Assembly (NCBI GenBank): GCA_007449985.2
Contig: VIIQ02000103.1
Span: 266,154 to 330,153, forward strand
Source of the DNA: Desmodesmus armatus
Taxonomy: Eukaryota > Chlorophyta > Chlorophyceae > Sphaeropleales > Scenedesmaceae
Direction: 5' to 3'
DNA: 64,000 nucleotides
The notes under the pieces were generated by a model, which was not told the origin of the DNA, did not search any database, and saw nothing but the letters and a program-made list of their open reading frames with translations. The position numbers and the translations under genes were made by a program. Below are positions 1 to 12,830 of this stretch, in pieces; the stretch's first letter is position 1; each line of letters opens with the position of its first letter.

Positions 1-295
1 TTTCCACCGATCTTGCATGCTTCTTATGGCTTCTAATCACATTCATACTGTCTGCACCATCGACATATTTCCTTCAAAAGTCGTAGTACGTCATCCGCTG
101 GGGTGCCGAGGTGGGTCTGCTGCAGGCTGCAGCGTATCGTCCCAGAGCTGCACAGAGGTCACTTGCTTACCTGACATCCTTCCTGATCCGACATTCCCGC
201 TGACCGCACTTGGGCTTGGTCTGCCTTCTGCTCTGCTCCTGCTTCTGCTGCTGTGCTGCAGGCTGTGCTGCTGCGCCATCTGGACACACTTCAAG

Positions 296-3200
296 ATGGC
301 CAGCGCTGCAGTGGCAACCTGGACAGCATGTGTCACTGGGCTTCAGAAGTTCGTTGGAAATGCAATCACAGCCCCTGAGTGTTCCCTGCTTATGCTGAAC
401 ATCAGCAAGCTCAGCACCCTTGGATTTCCACTGCCCCAAGCAGCGGTGAAGAGGCTTGTGCACGATTGCCAGGTGCGGCCCTAGGATTGCACCAAAAACC
501 ACCACAAAGCTTCCTATAACTTGCTTGCGTTTGTGCATGTGTGGTCCGCCCAAAGCACGGCCAGCATCACCATGCCCAGTCACAATCCTAGTTTTGACAT
601 TGCTATTGCGAATCTGTACCCTCGATTTTGCTCAATGTGTCGCTGTACCTTCCTGCTGCCTCGCTGCTGTGTGTGTGCAGGTCACCGGTCCGCTGGCAGC
701 AGTGTGCGTCCAGGCATACCAGCAGAACACATCCCTACTAGTGAAGGATGTTGTTACGTTTGTGCTGGGGCTGTGGTTGTACGAGGCACAGTCAGCATGT
801 GCTGCCTCTCCACAGTCGCGCCTTGCTGCCAGCGTGCGGCAGCAGCTGCAGGAGTCGGGGCTGATGCAGCATATGGCCGCCATGCTGACAGATGCAGCAG
901 AATGTCTGAGAGCGGCTGCAACCACAGCAGCAGCATATCAAGCGGCAGGGTCGATCAGCAGCAGCAGTAGCAGCAGTAGCAGAGGTGCCCAAGAGGATGC
1001 TCAGAAGTGCTTGAAAGCGGTGGTGCTCGTTCAAGAGGTTCTGCAGGTGTTTGGCAGGTCGTGCGAGGTGTTGTCCACAGAGGCCACGTTCAGTTTGGAG
1101 TCAGCTTTGCACGCAGCACCTGCAGCTGTGCGTCTCATCCTGACTGCCTTCCAAACGTGCAGCAGGCTGCAGCAGCTAGCAGGTGCAGAGAGCAGGCCAG
1201 CGCCAGAGGGGTTGCTGGTCAGCGACGCAGAGTACCAGAGTACCTGTGCTGCAAGCCTGGGCACAGCACACTACGTACTGCTGCAGCTAGCAGGAGCAGT
1301 GGGATGGCACACGACACAAGGCTCACTGCTGTCGCTGCCTGGTGTGCAAGAGCTGCTGCTCTGCCCCGAGCTGGTGCCATCCTTTGCTGTCGGGGTGCTT
1401 GTGGCAGTGTTAGAACTGGACACGGGGGCACAATTGCAAGGGGCTGCAAGCAGCAGCAGCCTGCTGAGTGCGGCCGCTGACAATCAAGCAGGTGGCACAG
1501 CCAGCAGTAGCAGCAGTAGCAACAGGAGCAACAGGAGCAGTAGGGCAGGCAGCAGAGGGAGTGGGCAGGCTTTCAATGGCCAGGGCTCTTCCCAGCAGCC
1601 AGCAGGCTCAGGCAGTGCCTCCACACGGCGCAACCCCAGCAGCAGCACCAGCAGCAGTGGGAGGCTGGGCAATGGCATCAGCTTGGACAGCCTGACGCCA
1701 CTGTCACGCGGCTTGTTTGGCCTGCTGGGGGTGGACCAAGGTGTGCTGCTGCAGGCTGTCAAGGGCGCTCATGATCTGCAGGGCAGATTCACTTCGAGTT
1801 ACGTGGAGCGCCTCACCAACACATACAACTACCTGCTGAAACACCAAGTGAGTTGCAAATCAATTGACAGCAAAGATTCAAGCTTGCTGAACACGATATG
1901 ATTACGTTACGCCAATGCTGACATGTGCAAGTTTTGCAGCTTGCTGCTGGAATCCCCCACAGGTTACTGTCAAGTAACCTGTCAAGGACAACAACACTAG
2001 GCCTGGTGCAGGAGAGCGTGTGCCAAGCATAAGTCATGCAGGTCAATCTTCTGGTATGTGTAGCTGTTTTGTTCAATATTATGCACCGGTCTGATTAGGT
2101 CAGGCAAACACCTGGCAACACTGCAAAGGGGAAAGTTTGGGCATCTGGGGTGCACACCACCCTTTTGTTTGCAACAACAACAACAGCAACAACAACAACA
2201 ACAATAATCATCGTGTCTGTCTGCCATGACATGATGCAGGTTCAACAACTGTCCACGCCAAGTGCATCCCACGCCCAACTGCTGCTGCATGCGGAGACAG
2301 ACATGCTGTTGACACTGGCAGTGCACCAGCTGACAGCCAGCATACCTGACAGCTACCCAGGGGCCCATGAAGCACACAAGGCCGTCTGTGACCGCCCGTG
2401 TTTCCTGATGTACATATTGTCAGCCACGAGCAGCTTGCACAAGGGTTTGCCCCTGCCCTCAGCATACACCGGCCCCCAGCTAGCACTGCAGGTCACGCCA
2501 TGCGCACTGGGGCAGCCTGCCCCTGAGGAGCAGCAGCAGGAGCCGCCGCAGTGTCAGTGGTACACCATGACACCAACCAACCAGCTGCTGGCAGAGCTGC
2601 TACCGCTGCTGTCCAGCTACGGCCTGGCCACACTGCAGCGGCAGCACCAGCAGCGGCAGCAGCTGCTGCAGGGTTTGCAGCTGGAGCAGGGGGGTGTACA
2701 CAGGCAGGCGCCTGGCGCACCAGGGTCCAGTGTGCATGCACCTGCTGACCTCCTCAGCATTGCTAAGTCACTGACTAACTCCGTGTGCCCACAGAGTGTC
2801 AAGATGTGCATGAGCCGCGTGTACAAACTGCTGAGGTATGCAGTGATCCCGCACCCCAGTCTCACATCAGCAGAGAAGCAGGCAGCGTTAGCTGATGCCA
2901 GCACTTGGCGGTATGCAGCAGGGCTGTTTCCTTACAGGTGTGGTGTGCAGGCATACGACACTGTCTTGCAGAATGCAGGGGATATCCTGCAGCTGTGTGA
3001 GACACTGCTGCGGGATTGTGCGGACATGTGTGCGGCAGCAGCCCAGCTGCGCAATGCACAAGGGTTGCAGCTTCCACATTCACGCAGCAGCTGACAGCTT
3101 CAGTCCTTGTGAGTGCAGAAGACAGCTTGTTTTGGATTGCAAACTTTGTTGAGGGCCTTGTCCTTCACAGTGTGACTGATGGCCTGCCCCACCACCCCTC

Positions 3201-4076
3201 AGCGCTGGCAGCAGCTGCGCTTTCAGCAGGCCCAGGATCCGCGCTGCAGCAGCAGCTGTCCAGCTTGCTGTGCAGCATGCTGAAGCTTGGCCGTGCACCC
3301 ATCGCTGCAGACTTGCCCCAGAGCACTGCAGATAACTCTCTGAAAGCCAGGGGTTGCTTGAGCAGGGCTGCTGCCATCACCGCAGCATCGTTGGTTGCGG
3401 GTGCAGGAGACATGCAGCAGCCTGGTCTTCCTGAAGTGGCTGGTGCCCATGCAGCGGTAGTGTCCCAGCTGCCTGCTCTGTTCATCTTGGGCCGCAGCTG
3501 CATGCACTGGGCTCAGGACTCCTCAAGGCTTGGTTTGGATGCCTTCCCCTCATTAGTTGCTGCACACGAGGCGATGCAGCAGCCTACAGTTGCTGAGCAC
3601 GTCCTGCCAGCTGTGCAGCAGTGGCTGCAGGCCAGCAGGACTCAGGAGCAGCTGGTTGCTGCAGGCTATGCACCCCAAGCACTGCCGCAGCAGCTGCAGC
3701 AGGTGATGGTGGCACTGCAGGCTGTTAGGCTCGAGGCCCTTCAAGGCAGTGTTGATGCAAGCAGCAGCAACTTTGACACAACATTGTTTGAAGAGGCAGC
3801 ACAGCAGCTGCAGGCAGCAGGCAAGGCCCTATGCTCTTTTGCCGTGCCCTGTCTGTGCAACAACCCGTCCTGTGCAAACCTATCTGGGCTCACAGAGGGG
3901 GTCTCGAGTCGGGGCGCAGCTGCATTTGCGCGGGCTGCCGTGTGGCCCGCTACTGTGGACGCGCCTGTCAGCGGGCCGCCTGGAAGCAGCACAAGCCGGT
4001 GTGTGCAGCACTGGCAGCAGCGGCAGCGTCGACAGCGGCAGGTGCAGCGGTGTCAGCGCCACCTGCAGGTCCCTGA
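296..4076 (+). CDS. MYND zinc-finger protein, multi-exon, two frame breaks
   Basis: Exons seen: about 296-472, 681-1847, 2240-4076. Both introns are phase 0 with GTGCGG or GTGAGT donors and CAG acceptors. Most of the roughly 1,060-residue protein is Ala/Leu/Gln-rich helical sequence of no recognised family, with Ser-rich stretches near 960 and 1500. The C-terminus is a MYND finger: CNNPSCANLSG, then CICAGC, YCGRAC and a W-x2-HK-x2-C ending. MYND fingers bind proline-containing partner peptides. Large MYND-protein families occur in green algae, so a scaffold or regulatory role is inferred. The frame slips by one base at GGG (3062-3066) and at GGGGG (3897-3901). One extra G at each site would give a single frame through the whole finger, so I favour sequence error over a pseudogene. 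The start is uncertain: ATG 296 has a reasonable context, but an upstream exon is possible. Confidence 0.72.
2171..2207. repeat. (CAA)n-like microsatellite in MYND-gene intron
   Basis: Imperfect CAA/CAG/AAT trinucleotide run lying 32 bases before the acceptor of the exon that starts at 2240. It probably has no function beyond intron filler. Confidence 0.8.
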
Positions 4077-5528
4077 ACGGTAGCTAGCTCTGTGGGTGTT
4101 TGCGGGCCAATAGAATTGGCGTACAGTTGTTATGTTGGTTGTTGAGGCCATTTGATGAGGTTGTTGTGAGTGTGATAGCTGCAGGACATGTATCGATAGT
4201 TTGCAGAGTTTGGATGAGCCAAGCAGTTCCATGCAGAGTTTGGCTGAGCTGAGTGCCATTCAGTGTCATGCTGGGCTTGACAGGTCCAGCAAGGGGTTTG
4301 TGGTTGCTGTCATGTACAGCCTGTTGTGTGGTTGTGCCAGGTGTACCAACCAGAGGCCCTTGTGCTTTTCTTTTGGCAATGCATCATATGATGCCTGGGT
4401 CTACTATTGCAGCACTGCGCAGTACAGGGTGCTGTTTCAGCAGGGCATCCTCTGAGGGGCCCCGTTGTTGATGAACAGTTGAGTTGTACGTGGAGCAACT
4501 CAGTGACTGCTGGCAGAGACTGCTGGCGCAAATTTGGGTAGAAAGCAACTCAGCAGATTATATGTAGCTAGGGGCGCCTATTGATAGGGCCAGACAGGGT
4601 ACACTCACTACAGTCACTACAGTACAGCTGTAGTCAGTACAGTAGTGTACTGACTAGTCAGTACGATGTAGCGATTCTTGCAAGCCCGAAGTAGCAAAAC
4701 AGGCCAACCAATCGTTATGTACATGCTTGCATGTTGAGAGCTCGTGGCAACCAAGGCCTTCAGCTGGGAGCAAGGCGACCATGGTTACCAAGTTGTGTGA
4801 AGGCCACATGCCCGACAGTCCCGGCGCACCTCTCAGCTAGCATATTCGCCGTAAAAACACACAGGCATGCTAAAACTGCCACATTATACATAGCTCTTGC
4901 GCTTGGCTTGCGCAAGGGTTTTGCCACTTCACTCTGCGAAAACGCCATAAGTAGTGACCCTTGTCGCTCTTTATTTTGTTTGATTTCACCAAGAGAACCT
5001 GAATTTCATTGTTCTACCAGTTCACTAGTTCAGTACAGTTGGTGCAGCTTGCAGTGCCTGCTCAGGGTAGCTTCCGTAACAGTGGTCAGCCTGTTTCGTG
5101 CGTCTGTGGGGCCCCATCCCACATATTTGTGCATTATATAGTTGCTATGATATGTCATGGTGTGTAAATTGGGCATTGGGGTGTTGACAGAAGGGCCAAA
5201 AGCAGCAGACAGCAATCCTGGTGCAAAATTGGTGAGCCCGTGTCACAGCTGAGTCCTTGAGCAAAAAAAGTCTTGACCCATTTTCTCCAGAAGACTACGA
5301 CGGACAGGTCGAGCAGAGCCGATGGCATTAGACGACAGCACACCAAGTGCCCCCTGTTGTCACATTTAACGACAGCAGCTGTTGTCTACACTGTGTGGTA
5401 CCAGCCTGGTCATGGAATCTACACCAACTTCTGCTTATTGTTTGTATGCAGCATCAGTCCACACCGAGTGCTTCGTTCACAACTATGACGACCTCTACAG
5501 CTGTGCTCTGACTACCCAAGGCCTTCAG
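4077..5528. other. Intergenic stretch, no supported gene
   Basis: 3' flank of the MYND gene followed by unique sequence with only short open frames and no recognisable protein. It holds an imperfect direct duplication near 4203-4255 (GCAGAGTTTGG...GAGC twice) and a cluster of palindromes at 4600-4664. No RNA gene was recognised. Confidence 0.6.
4633..4664. repeat. Overlapping perfect palindromes
   Basis: 4633-4654 has 9-bp arms (GTCAGTACA / TGTACTGAC) around GTAG. 4647-4664 is an 18-bp perfect palindrome, GTACTGACTAGTCAGTAC. The preceding 30 bases repeat the same CACTACAGT/CAGTAC motifs. This is cruciform-prone DNA of unknown role. Confidence 0.85.
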
Positions 5529-6965
5529 GTGCGTGGCCGTGAGCAGTTGCTGGTGCTGAGGTCCCGCCTCACCGAAACCCCCCTGGGCGAGTACGTGCCG
5601 CTGCCCGGCCAGCAGCCTCACTAGTTGCTGATGCCCTCGAGGCAGGCTGGATCAAGCCTACATATGTTTTGCACGGCACCTTGCATCTACTTGCTTCAGC
5701 CGTGTAACAGCAGCTCTGTTAAAGTTGACCAAAAGCTACATGTGATTTCACACTACACCTTGTGTCATGTGTGCATCGCATCTGTGCATGTCACGCCCTT
5801 GCCTGCGTGTAGTGCTGATCTTCTTGCAGTGCAGGTGTGGACAGAGGGCTGTCTCCGAATGCTGGCGTGACTACCCAAGGCCCTCAGGTGCGTGGCCGTG
5901 AGCAGCTGCTGGTGCTGAGGTCCTATCTCGCCGAAAGCTCCGCAAGGGCGAGTAGATGCCGCTGCCCGGCCAGCAGCCTCACTAGTGCTGATGGCGGCGC
6001 GCCCGAATTTGCTGACGGCGCAAGGCATCATGTGTGCATTGCATGCGTGCATGTCACACTCCTGCTGCTGTGTCTGTGCAGCTCTCTTTCCTCGTGCCGT
6101 GCAGGTGAACGCTGGCGTGACTACCGTTTTCAGGTACGTGGCCGTGAGCAGTTGCTGGTGCTGAGGTCCCGCCTCACCGAAACCCCCCTGGGCGAGTACG
6201 TGCCGCTGCCCGGCCAGCAGCCTCACTAGTGTCTGGTGCCCTTGAGGCAGGCTGGATCAAGCCTACATATGTTGTGCACGGCACCTTGCATCTACTTGCT
6301 TCAGCCGTGTAACAGCAGCTCTGTTACAGTTGACCGAAAGCAACATGTGATTCACACTGCACCTTGCATCATGCGTGCATCGCATCTGTGCATGTCACGC
6401 CATATTGCCTGCGTGTAGTGCTGATCTTCTTGCAGTGCAGGTGTGGACAGAGGGCTGTCTCCGAATGCTGGCGTGCCCTGCAGGTGAATGCTGGCGTGAC
6501 TACCCAAGGCCCTCAGGTGCGTGGCCGTGAGCAGCTGCTGGTGCTGAGGTCCTACCTTGCCGAAAGCTCCGCGAGGGCGAGTACGTGCCGCTGCCCGGCC
6601 AGCAGCCTCACTAGTGCTCTTGACGGTGACCACTGCAGCTGGCTTGGCTTCTCTGCATGTGCTCATAGCTCGCTTGACGGCGGTGGCAGCAGCTGGCTTG
6701 TATTTTCTTCGTGTCCTGACTGCTAGCTTGGGTGCATTCACTGACGCCATAAGGCATCATGTGTGCATTGCATGCGTGCATGTCACACCCGTGCTGCTGT
6801 GCCTGTGCAGTTCGCTCTCCTTGTGCCGTGCAGGTGATTGTTGGTGTCTGGCGTGACTACCCTTTTCAGGTACGTGGCCGTGAGCAGTTGCTGGTGCTGA
6901 GGTCCCGCCTCACCGAAACCCCCCTGGGCGAGTACGTGCCGCTGCCCGGCCAGCAGCCTCACTAG
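5529..6965 (+). repeat. Tandem array of duplicated terminal-exon-like units
   Basis: Five copies of a 96-98 bp block occur at 5529-5624, 5888-5985, 6134-6229, 6517-6614 and 6870-6965. Copies 1, 3 and 5 (type A) are almost identical, 96 bp long, and encode VRGREQLLVLRSRLTETPLG... ending QQPH and a stop. Copies 2 and 4 (type B) carry a diverged middle and two extra bases that change the frame. Each block follows a CAG that could be a splice acceptor. The spacers are also repeated, for example CATGTGTGCATTGCATGCGTG and the segment before CGAATGCTGGCGTGAC. A partial spacer copy continues at about 7188-7275. I do not recognise the peptide. The layout suggests tandem duplication of the 3' end of a gene, with A+B as the composite unit. 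Confidence 0.75.
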
Positions 6966-9900
6966 TGCTCTGGACGGTAGCTGCTGCAGCTGGCTTGTCC
7001 CATCTGCATGTGCTGACAGCTGGTTTGACGGAGTGGCTGCAGCTGGATTGTATCATGCCCTATGAGCCTAGTCTGGCTCCAGAAAGGGCGATCAGGCGTG
7101 GCCCTGACCCAGTTTAGTAGTAGTAGTATTCTCTTCATGCGCTGACAGATAGCTCGGGTACTGTGCATTCGCTGACGGCACAACGGCACAAGCCATCATG
7201 TGTGCATTGCATTCGTGCATGTCACAACTCTGCTGTGTCTGTGCAGCTCCCACTCCTTGTGCCGTGTAGGTCAAATCTGCTCAACCTGACACACTCCTAT
7301 ACCCCTGTGCTGGGATCCTTGGAGGAAGCCAGGCTGGGCAGTGGACCTCCACTTCTGTTGCTCCCTACCTGATGACATCAACAGATAAGTGACTGGAGGC
7401 TGCTGCTTTAGGCTGTTGATGCTGCTAGCCAGTGTGGTTGGCAAACTTTGCTGCTGTTGTGAGAGTTGTGCTTTGGCTGTGGTACTGCGGAACCGTGATG
7501 CTGGTACCCGCCTTATACGGGGGACGGTACAAGTCAAGGATCGCTACCAGGCCACAGCTGGGCACAAGGCTTGCAGCGGCCAGCAGGGACCAACATACTG
7601 CACTACAGCTGCTTGCTCACTGTTGCTTTGCTTTTTGTGGTTGTATTCAAAGCAACAGCAGAAGCTCACCAGACACTTACATATGTCCTTGTGCCTGCCT
7701 TCCTGTCTGCTGTCTTTGTGGTTGTTTGCTACTGCAAGGTAGGTTAGTGATGATGGAAGGACCCCCACTGCAGTCGGCCAAAGACCCACCGTGGACCTCT
7801 CTGCTGGCTGGGCTGGCGATTTTGGTTGCTGACAACAAAAGAGTATCAGGCTGATTGTCATGGGCCCGAGCTTAGCGCAGGCAGTAGAGGCAGCCAAGTT
7901 GCAGGAGCAGCAACAAGCATGCAGTACTGGCCTGTGTGTACGTACCGTTTGCGCACAGCCTGCACACTACGCTTTTCCAGATGCACAGCGCTTATCTCAG
8001 CGGCTGCATGTGCCAGCATGAAGAGGATTGTTTCCCAAGCCATAAACTGACCTTCTGCTCTTGTCTTGTCTGTCTCTTGCGCCAGGACCCTACACCGTGT
8101 TGTTCCCTGTTTGCTATCATAGCAAACGCCATGATGGTGCATGCCAATCTGGCAGCTGTCATACAATCCCAGGAGTCACAACAGCAGGGAGGCACTGAAT
8201 CACTTGGCAGCAGGCAGTGGACAGTGCTTCACAAGCTCTGCCAACCAACACTGCAGGGCTGGCTTGGCACCACTGTGTTGTGCGCAACCGCACACGGTGA
8301 TGGGTTCAATTCCCATGCAGTCCCACAACATGTCTGTTACTTGCAGCAATGTGTGTCAGAAGTGCTGCCTTGTAACCTGGGTCACCCAACAGCCAAGCTC
8401 TCACCAAGAATGTAGCCCTGCTGAAGCACGATCCTGCTGAACAGCGGGGTGCCTCTAAAAGCTGTGGGTCCTACTACTGCTGAGTGTAAGGCACCGGACA
8501 TCACCATGCAGCTTGTGGGCAGGTTCTGCGGTGGCTGGTTGTAGGATACGAAGCCTGATGAGTGCTGGCCTGCCAGATTTTATGACTGCACAAGTGCTGT
8601 TGAATACATACTATGTATAGTGTTGTGACAACATTCAATGCAGTATCGAGCTGCAGGCGCAGGGGACTGTGGAATGATAGTTGGCTGATTCAATCAAGTT
8701 GTCATACTATGACAGAATTCTATTCTATGATAGAACGGCTAACGCCCAGGTGGCGTCAGTGCTGGATCGAAACCTTCCAGTATTTGTTTGGGGGTCAGGG
8801 GCGGCATTGCTGCAGTTCTGCTGCTGTCCAGCTGCTGTATTCTTGCTGCTACTGTGGTGCTGCTGCTGGGATACTGCTGCTGGGGTACCCCAGCACCGCT
8901 GCGGCTGCAGGCGATACCAGCTGCTGCCACCATGGGAGCACGTGTCAGGCTGGAATCAACAACAGCGGATTAAGTTGAGCTCGCGAGACCGGGGATGCAT
9001 AGCCAGGTTGTCATGCTCATTCCAGCTGCGGCACAATTGCTGTTGCAGGCGTGCTGCTGCTGGGGTGCTGCTATGCCTGTAGCTTCAGCTGCTGCCCCTA
9101 ATCAGGCTGCAATGGACACAGAGGGCAGTTTTGAGCAATGTCGATCACACAGCAGCACCGGTAAACGCGATTGGTACTTATAAGCAGAAGTAAGACATAC
9201 GCAATCCAACGTTGGACGACGGTTGTCTGTCCGCCTCGCAACCGCTCAGAAGTCCTCACGGCGATGGGTGCATCCATGCCATGCAAGCACGTAACACAAT
9301 GTTTTATTTCATTTACAGACGGCTCAGCAGCTACGTTGACCTTTTTTGTGAATTGCAAGGATACCGTTGTCAACCAGAACTGGACGGCATCGCACTCACG
9401 CCCTGGCACACAACGAGCAGGTTACCAGCTGCTCCGACAAATACGTTTCGTAGTCGTAACAATCCCGGAATTTGCGATGCGGCACTCATTGTCACCAGCG
9501 GAATCTGGATTCCCAGCTCCTGCCTCGTACACGTTTCTCAACAAGCTGAAGCTGTTACGAGTTGTCGTTTCATTCGCACACGCCCCACCAGGCTTGCGTG
9601 CGTCGCACTTGCCAACGGATGTACAGACCAAATTTGCTGTCATGTGCAGGGGTGAGACCATGGCACCGTATTAGGCTCTCAACCTATAGGTTTCGATCCA
9701 ATAACCTTAAACATCTGACAAATACATGTTGCTGTACCAAGTCCAATGATGTGCAGTCCGTAGCTGTCAAGGCGCTCTGCTGGATGCACCCAAAAGCCAT
9801 TCAGCCGCATGCCAGTTCATGAATGGTAACCACGGGGTGCATAGCACACAACTTTTCTGCTGGCGTACGGTCAAGGCACAGTTGAAACAGTACAACAAGG

Positions 9901-10936
9901 CAACAACACAATGACAATGCGACATCATGCACGTACACTTGTCACTTGCGGCACTTGCGGCGCACTAAGTTAGCGCCACATGCAAACAAAAGGCAGACAC
10001 CACCTCTGAACCCCGCTGGGCCAGCTGCCGCTCAACAGCTTCAAAGGCCCTTCCCAGCGCTACATGCCCCCCCTTCCCAGCGCTACATGCATGCTGAGGC
10101 CTTTGGTTGTGGCAGACGCGCCCAACAATCCACACAAACGCAACATCACCATCCAAAATAAGGCAGCATTCAACAGTAAGCGGGCATTGGCACTGTATGG
10201 TGGCCCATCCAGTGGACACTCTGCTCAACATGAGCAGGCGTTGAGCAGGGTGCATTACGTCGGTGAGCAAATGCAGGACGACCACAGCAACCCACAGCAG
10301 CTTTCACAAAAAGGAGCCAGATAGACCATCTGCCAGCACACCCAAAGCAACAGCACCAAGCCAGAACAGCTTCAGTCTGTCCCACAGCCTGCAGTGCTTT
10401 GATGCTCCATGTTGGCACAGCAACCCGCATGCGTGGTACGCGGAGGGCCCCCAAGCCCAGATCTGCTCGAGCTGAGGGCTGCAGGACTGACAGCTGGTGC
10501 GTGCTAGCGCTGTGTCGCCAGTTTGGGTCCTGGTCGCGGGGCTGTACAAGCTGTCTGGCTCCACGAGAGAATCTGTTGGAATCTGCACCGTAAGGGGCAT
10601 ACATGACAGAAAGCAGGATGCAGCAGATGCAGGAGAGTGAGTGGTGTGCGCATTATGGGGCAGAAAGTTGTGGCAGCACAACCAGATGCCTGAAACTGTG
10701 TGGGGTCACCCAAAGTACTACTTTTCAAGGTGGTCAATAGTATTACCTGTCATATTACACATGGTCACCATGCGCCAAGCCTGAGGCGGTGTGTGCTTCT
10801 GCACATCATGTGCACTAGCAGCAGTCAAATACGCACCATGCCTTGGCTGGAAAGCTGCTGAGCCCACACAGTCAGCAGCAGGAAACCACACCATCACCTT
10901 TTCATTGCTGCTGCAGGCTTTTGATTTAGCAAGCAG
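6966..10936. other. Gene-poor interval
   Basis: No convincing gene. About 7000-9100 is CTG/CAG-rich sequence whose open frames look random. About 9160-9700 differs: it has few CAG/GCA triplets and overlapping long open frames on both strands, but no recognisable family or splice structure. A 20-base direct repeat (CCCTTCCCAGCGCTACATGC) occurs twice at about 10050-10091. A T-arm-like hairpin at 8300-8316 is not backed by a full tRNA fold. Confidence 0.55.
10755..10759 (-). terminator. Candidate polyadenylation signal of F-box/LRR gene A
   Basis: TTACA on the + strand (TGTAA on the coding strand), 178 bases past the stop. TGTAA is the usual chlorophyte poly(A) signal. Confidence 0.45.
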
Positions 10937-12830
10937 TCACTCTGCCAGGGCTGCAATCGCCTGCTGTGCCACATCAGGGTTGTTGTGGTCATGCAGACGG
11001 TGCAGGAGCTGGCGCCACACAGGCTCATCACCAGGCTCCTACACAGCAAAAAAATGACTTGATGTTGTCAGTGACCATGTGTAACTCCAACTGCTTTCAC
11101 ACAATGCGTCCTATCTGAAATGCTCAGCATCAAAGAAGCAGCCAGCAAAGTATGTGGGTAGTGATTTTTCTTGATAAAGCCTGGCATGCACAACCAAGAG
11201 ACAGCCACAGTGCATCTCTGGATGTCCACATGGTGCGCAATGGTGTGGGAACTGCATCCACTGCCGCAGGCTGCTATCTACTGCAGTGCAAGTCCAGCAC
11301 CAGGTTTGCAACCGCACGGGTTGGTGAGTTTTCCAAAACAAAGAGCATTCAACTGTGGCAATACGATACACCACATAATCTGCAACTCACCTTGCTTTTG
11401 AGGTCCATGTCTTTGAATGGTCCCTGCAGTTCCAGGCCTGTCAGGTGCTGCAGCTGTGTCAGCTGCAGGAGCAGCCGCTCTGCCTCAGCAGGGACCCTCA
11501 AGTACAGATCCCGCAGCCCTGTCAGCTGACAAACCACCCGCATTCCCTCGGACAAGTCCCCAGCAAGTGACAAGGTCAGCCGAGTCAAGCTGCTTAGCCG
11601 CTGCAATCCATCCAGCAGCTCTGCGCGGTACGAGTACTTGTGCATACTATGCATCAACAGCGACTCCAGCCCAGGGCAGCAGCTGGCCAGGCGGCTTCCC
11701 TCGGGCGTCACTGCTGAGCTATCAGGCAGGCCGACATCTGAGATATCAAGAACCCTCAGGTGCGGCAGCCGCCTGCCAGCAGGGAACATGTGCTGCCACA
11801 CACCTGCTGGGAAGGTGCAGTAGTACAACACAAGCTGCTGCAGCTTGCTGCTGGCCGTCAGCGCTGAGTAGGCTGCTGGGGCAGTGGTATGGTATAAGAC
11901 GTTTGCTATCTCCAGGCAGGTCAGCTGTTGCATTTGCTGAAGCTGGGACAGCAGCGCCGCCTCTTTTGCTGAGCTGCCATATAGAAAGAAGCCGCTGAGG
12001 TATATTTGACCAGAGATCTCTAGGTGCTGGAGCTGCATCATGTTGACCAGAACGCTTGGCTCAAAAAACAAATCCCCTGACTCCAAGCGAGTGAGCTGAC
12101 ATGGCAGCATGCCAGCCTTGCAATCGAAGTCTGTGCGGTCCAAGCGCAAGTCTCTCAAGCGTGTCAGGTCCTGCAGGCTCACCTGGCCGGCAGGGCCCTT
12201 CATCACACGGCACTCGGATAGCTCTAGGTAAGTCAGATGCTGCAGAACCTGGGAAGCATCAACCGACAATGTGAAGTCGCTGTATCCATCCTTGTAGCCA
12301 CCGGTCCTATTGATCACGCTGCTGGTGCTGAGGTGCTCCAACTTTTGCAGCAGCGGTAGTGCTGCTGCCAGCCCCTCCTCCCCATCAAGCAGCATGCAGT
12401 TGTTGAGGTGCAGCCGCTTGAGGGGTGCACCTGCCCACAGCACACCCTGAAACCCATAACCTGGCTGCAGCTGCAGTGGCAGTTTTTCCAGCTGAAGGCA
12501 TTCAAGCCTCGGCAGGTTGTTGTGGGGCAGCTGGGGGAGGGTTACTGTGGGCACTGCCGCCCACACAACAGGCTCCTTCACCCCGAGGAAGTCAATGCTG
12601 GTCACGTGCTGGCTATGCTTTGCAAGGTACAGCAGCGCACTGTGCACCTGCAGCTGCTGCTGCAGCACAGCCTTGATGCTACTGGCTGCCAGCACAGCTG
12701 CCTGGTGCAGCCTGCTGTGTGCGCGTGCGGCACTGAACAGGCTGCGGTGGTCATCTGCATAGTAGCTCATCACTGCCAGCAGGCAAGGGTCCGGCAGCTG
12801 CAGCAAAAGGCTTGGATCGTCGTTTTGCAT
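10937..12830 (-). CDS. F-box/LRR-repeat protein A
   Basis: Two exons: 12830-11391 (480 codons) and 11038-10937, joined in phase 0 (GTGAGT donor, TAG acceptor), giving 513 residues. The N-terminus, about residues 8-50 (LPDPCLLAVMSYYADDHRSL...HSRLHQAA), resembles an F-box. About ten irregular leucine-rich repeats follow (LTYLELSEC, LTRLRDLRL, MQQLTCLEI, LTGLRDLYL and others). The last exon encodes EPGDEPVWRQLLHRL, then PDVAQQAIAALAE and a stop. It is shared with genes B and C further right. F-box/LRR proteins usually recruit substrates to SCF ubiquitin ligases, which is inferred here. An acceptor-like CAG sits directly before the ATG, so a 5' exon upstream of 12830 (open to about 13040) may exist. 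Confidence 0.8.

Noticed and set aside
8255..8325. tRNA gene around the T-arm-like ATGGGTTCAATTCCCAT
   Set aside because: The T-arm is perfect, but the acceptor stem pairs only in part, the D-arm does not fold, and no clear anticodon arm exists. It could be an old tRNA-derived SINE piece, which I cannot show.
9655..9705. tRNA-like 3' half with GGTTTCGATCC
   Set aside because: The B-box has an extra base and the T-stem a mismatch. No A-box or acceptor partner was found upstream.
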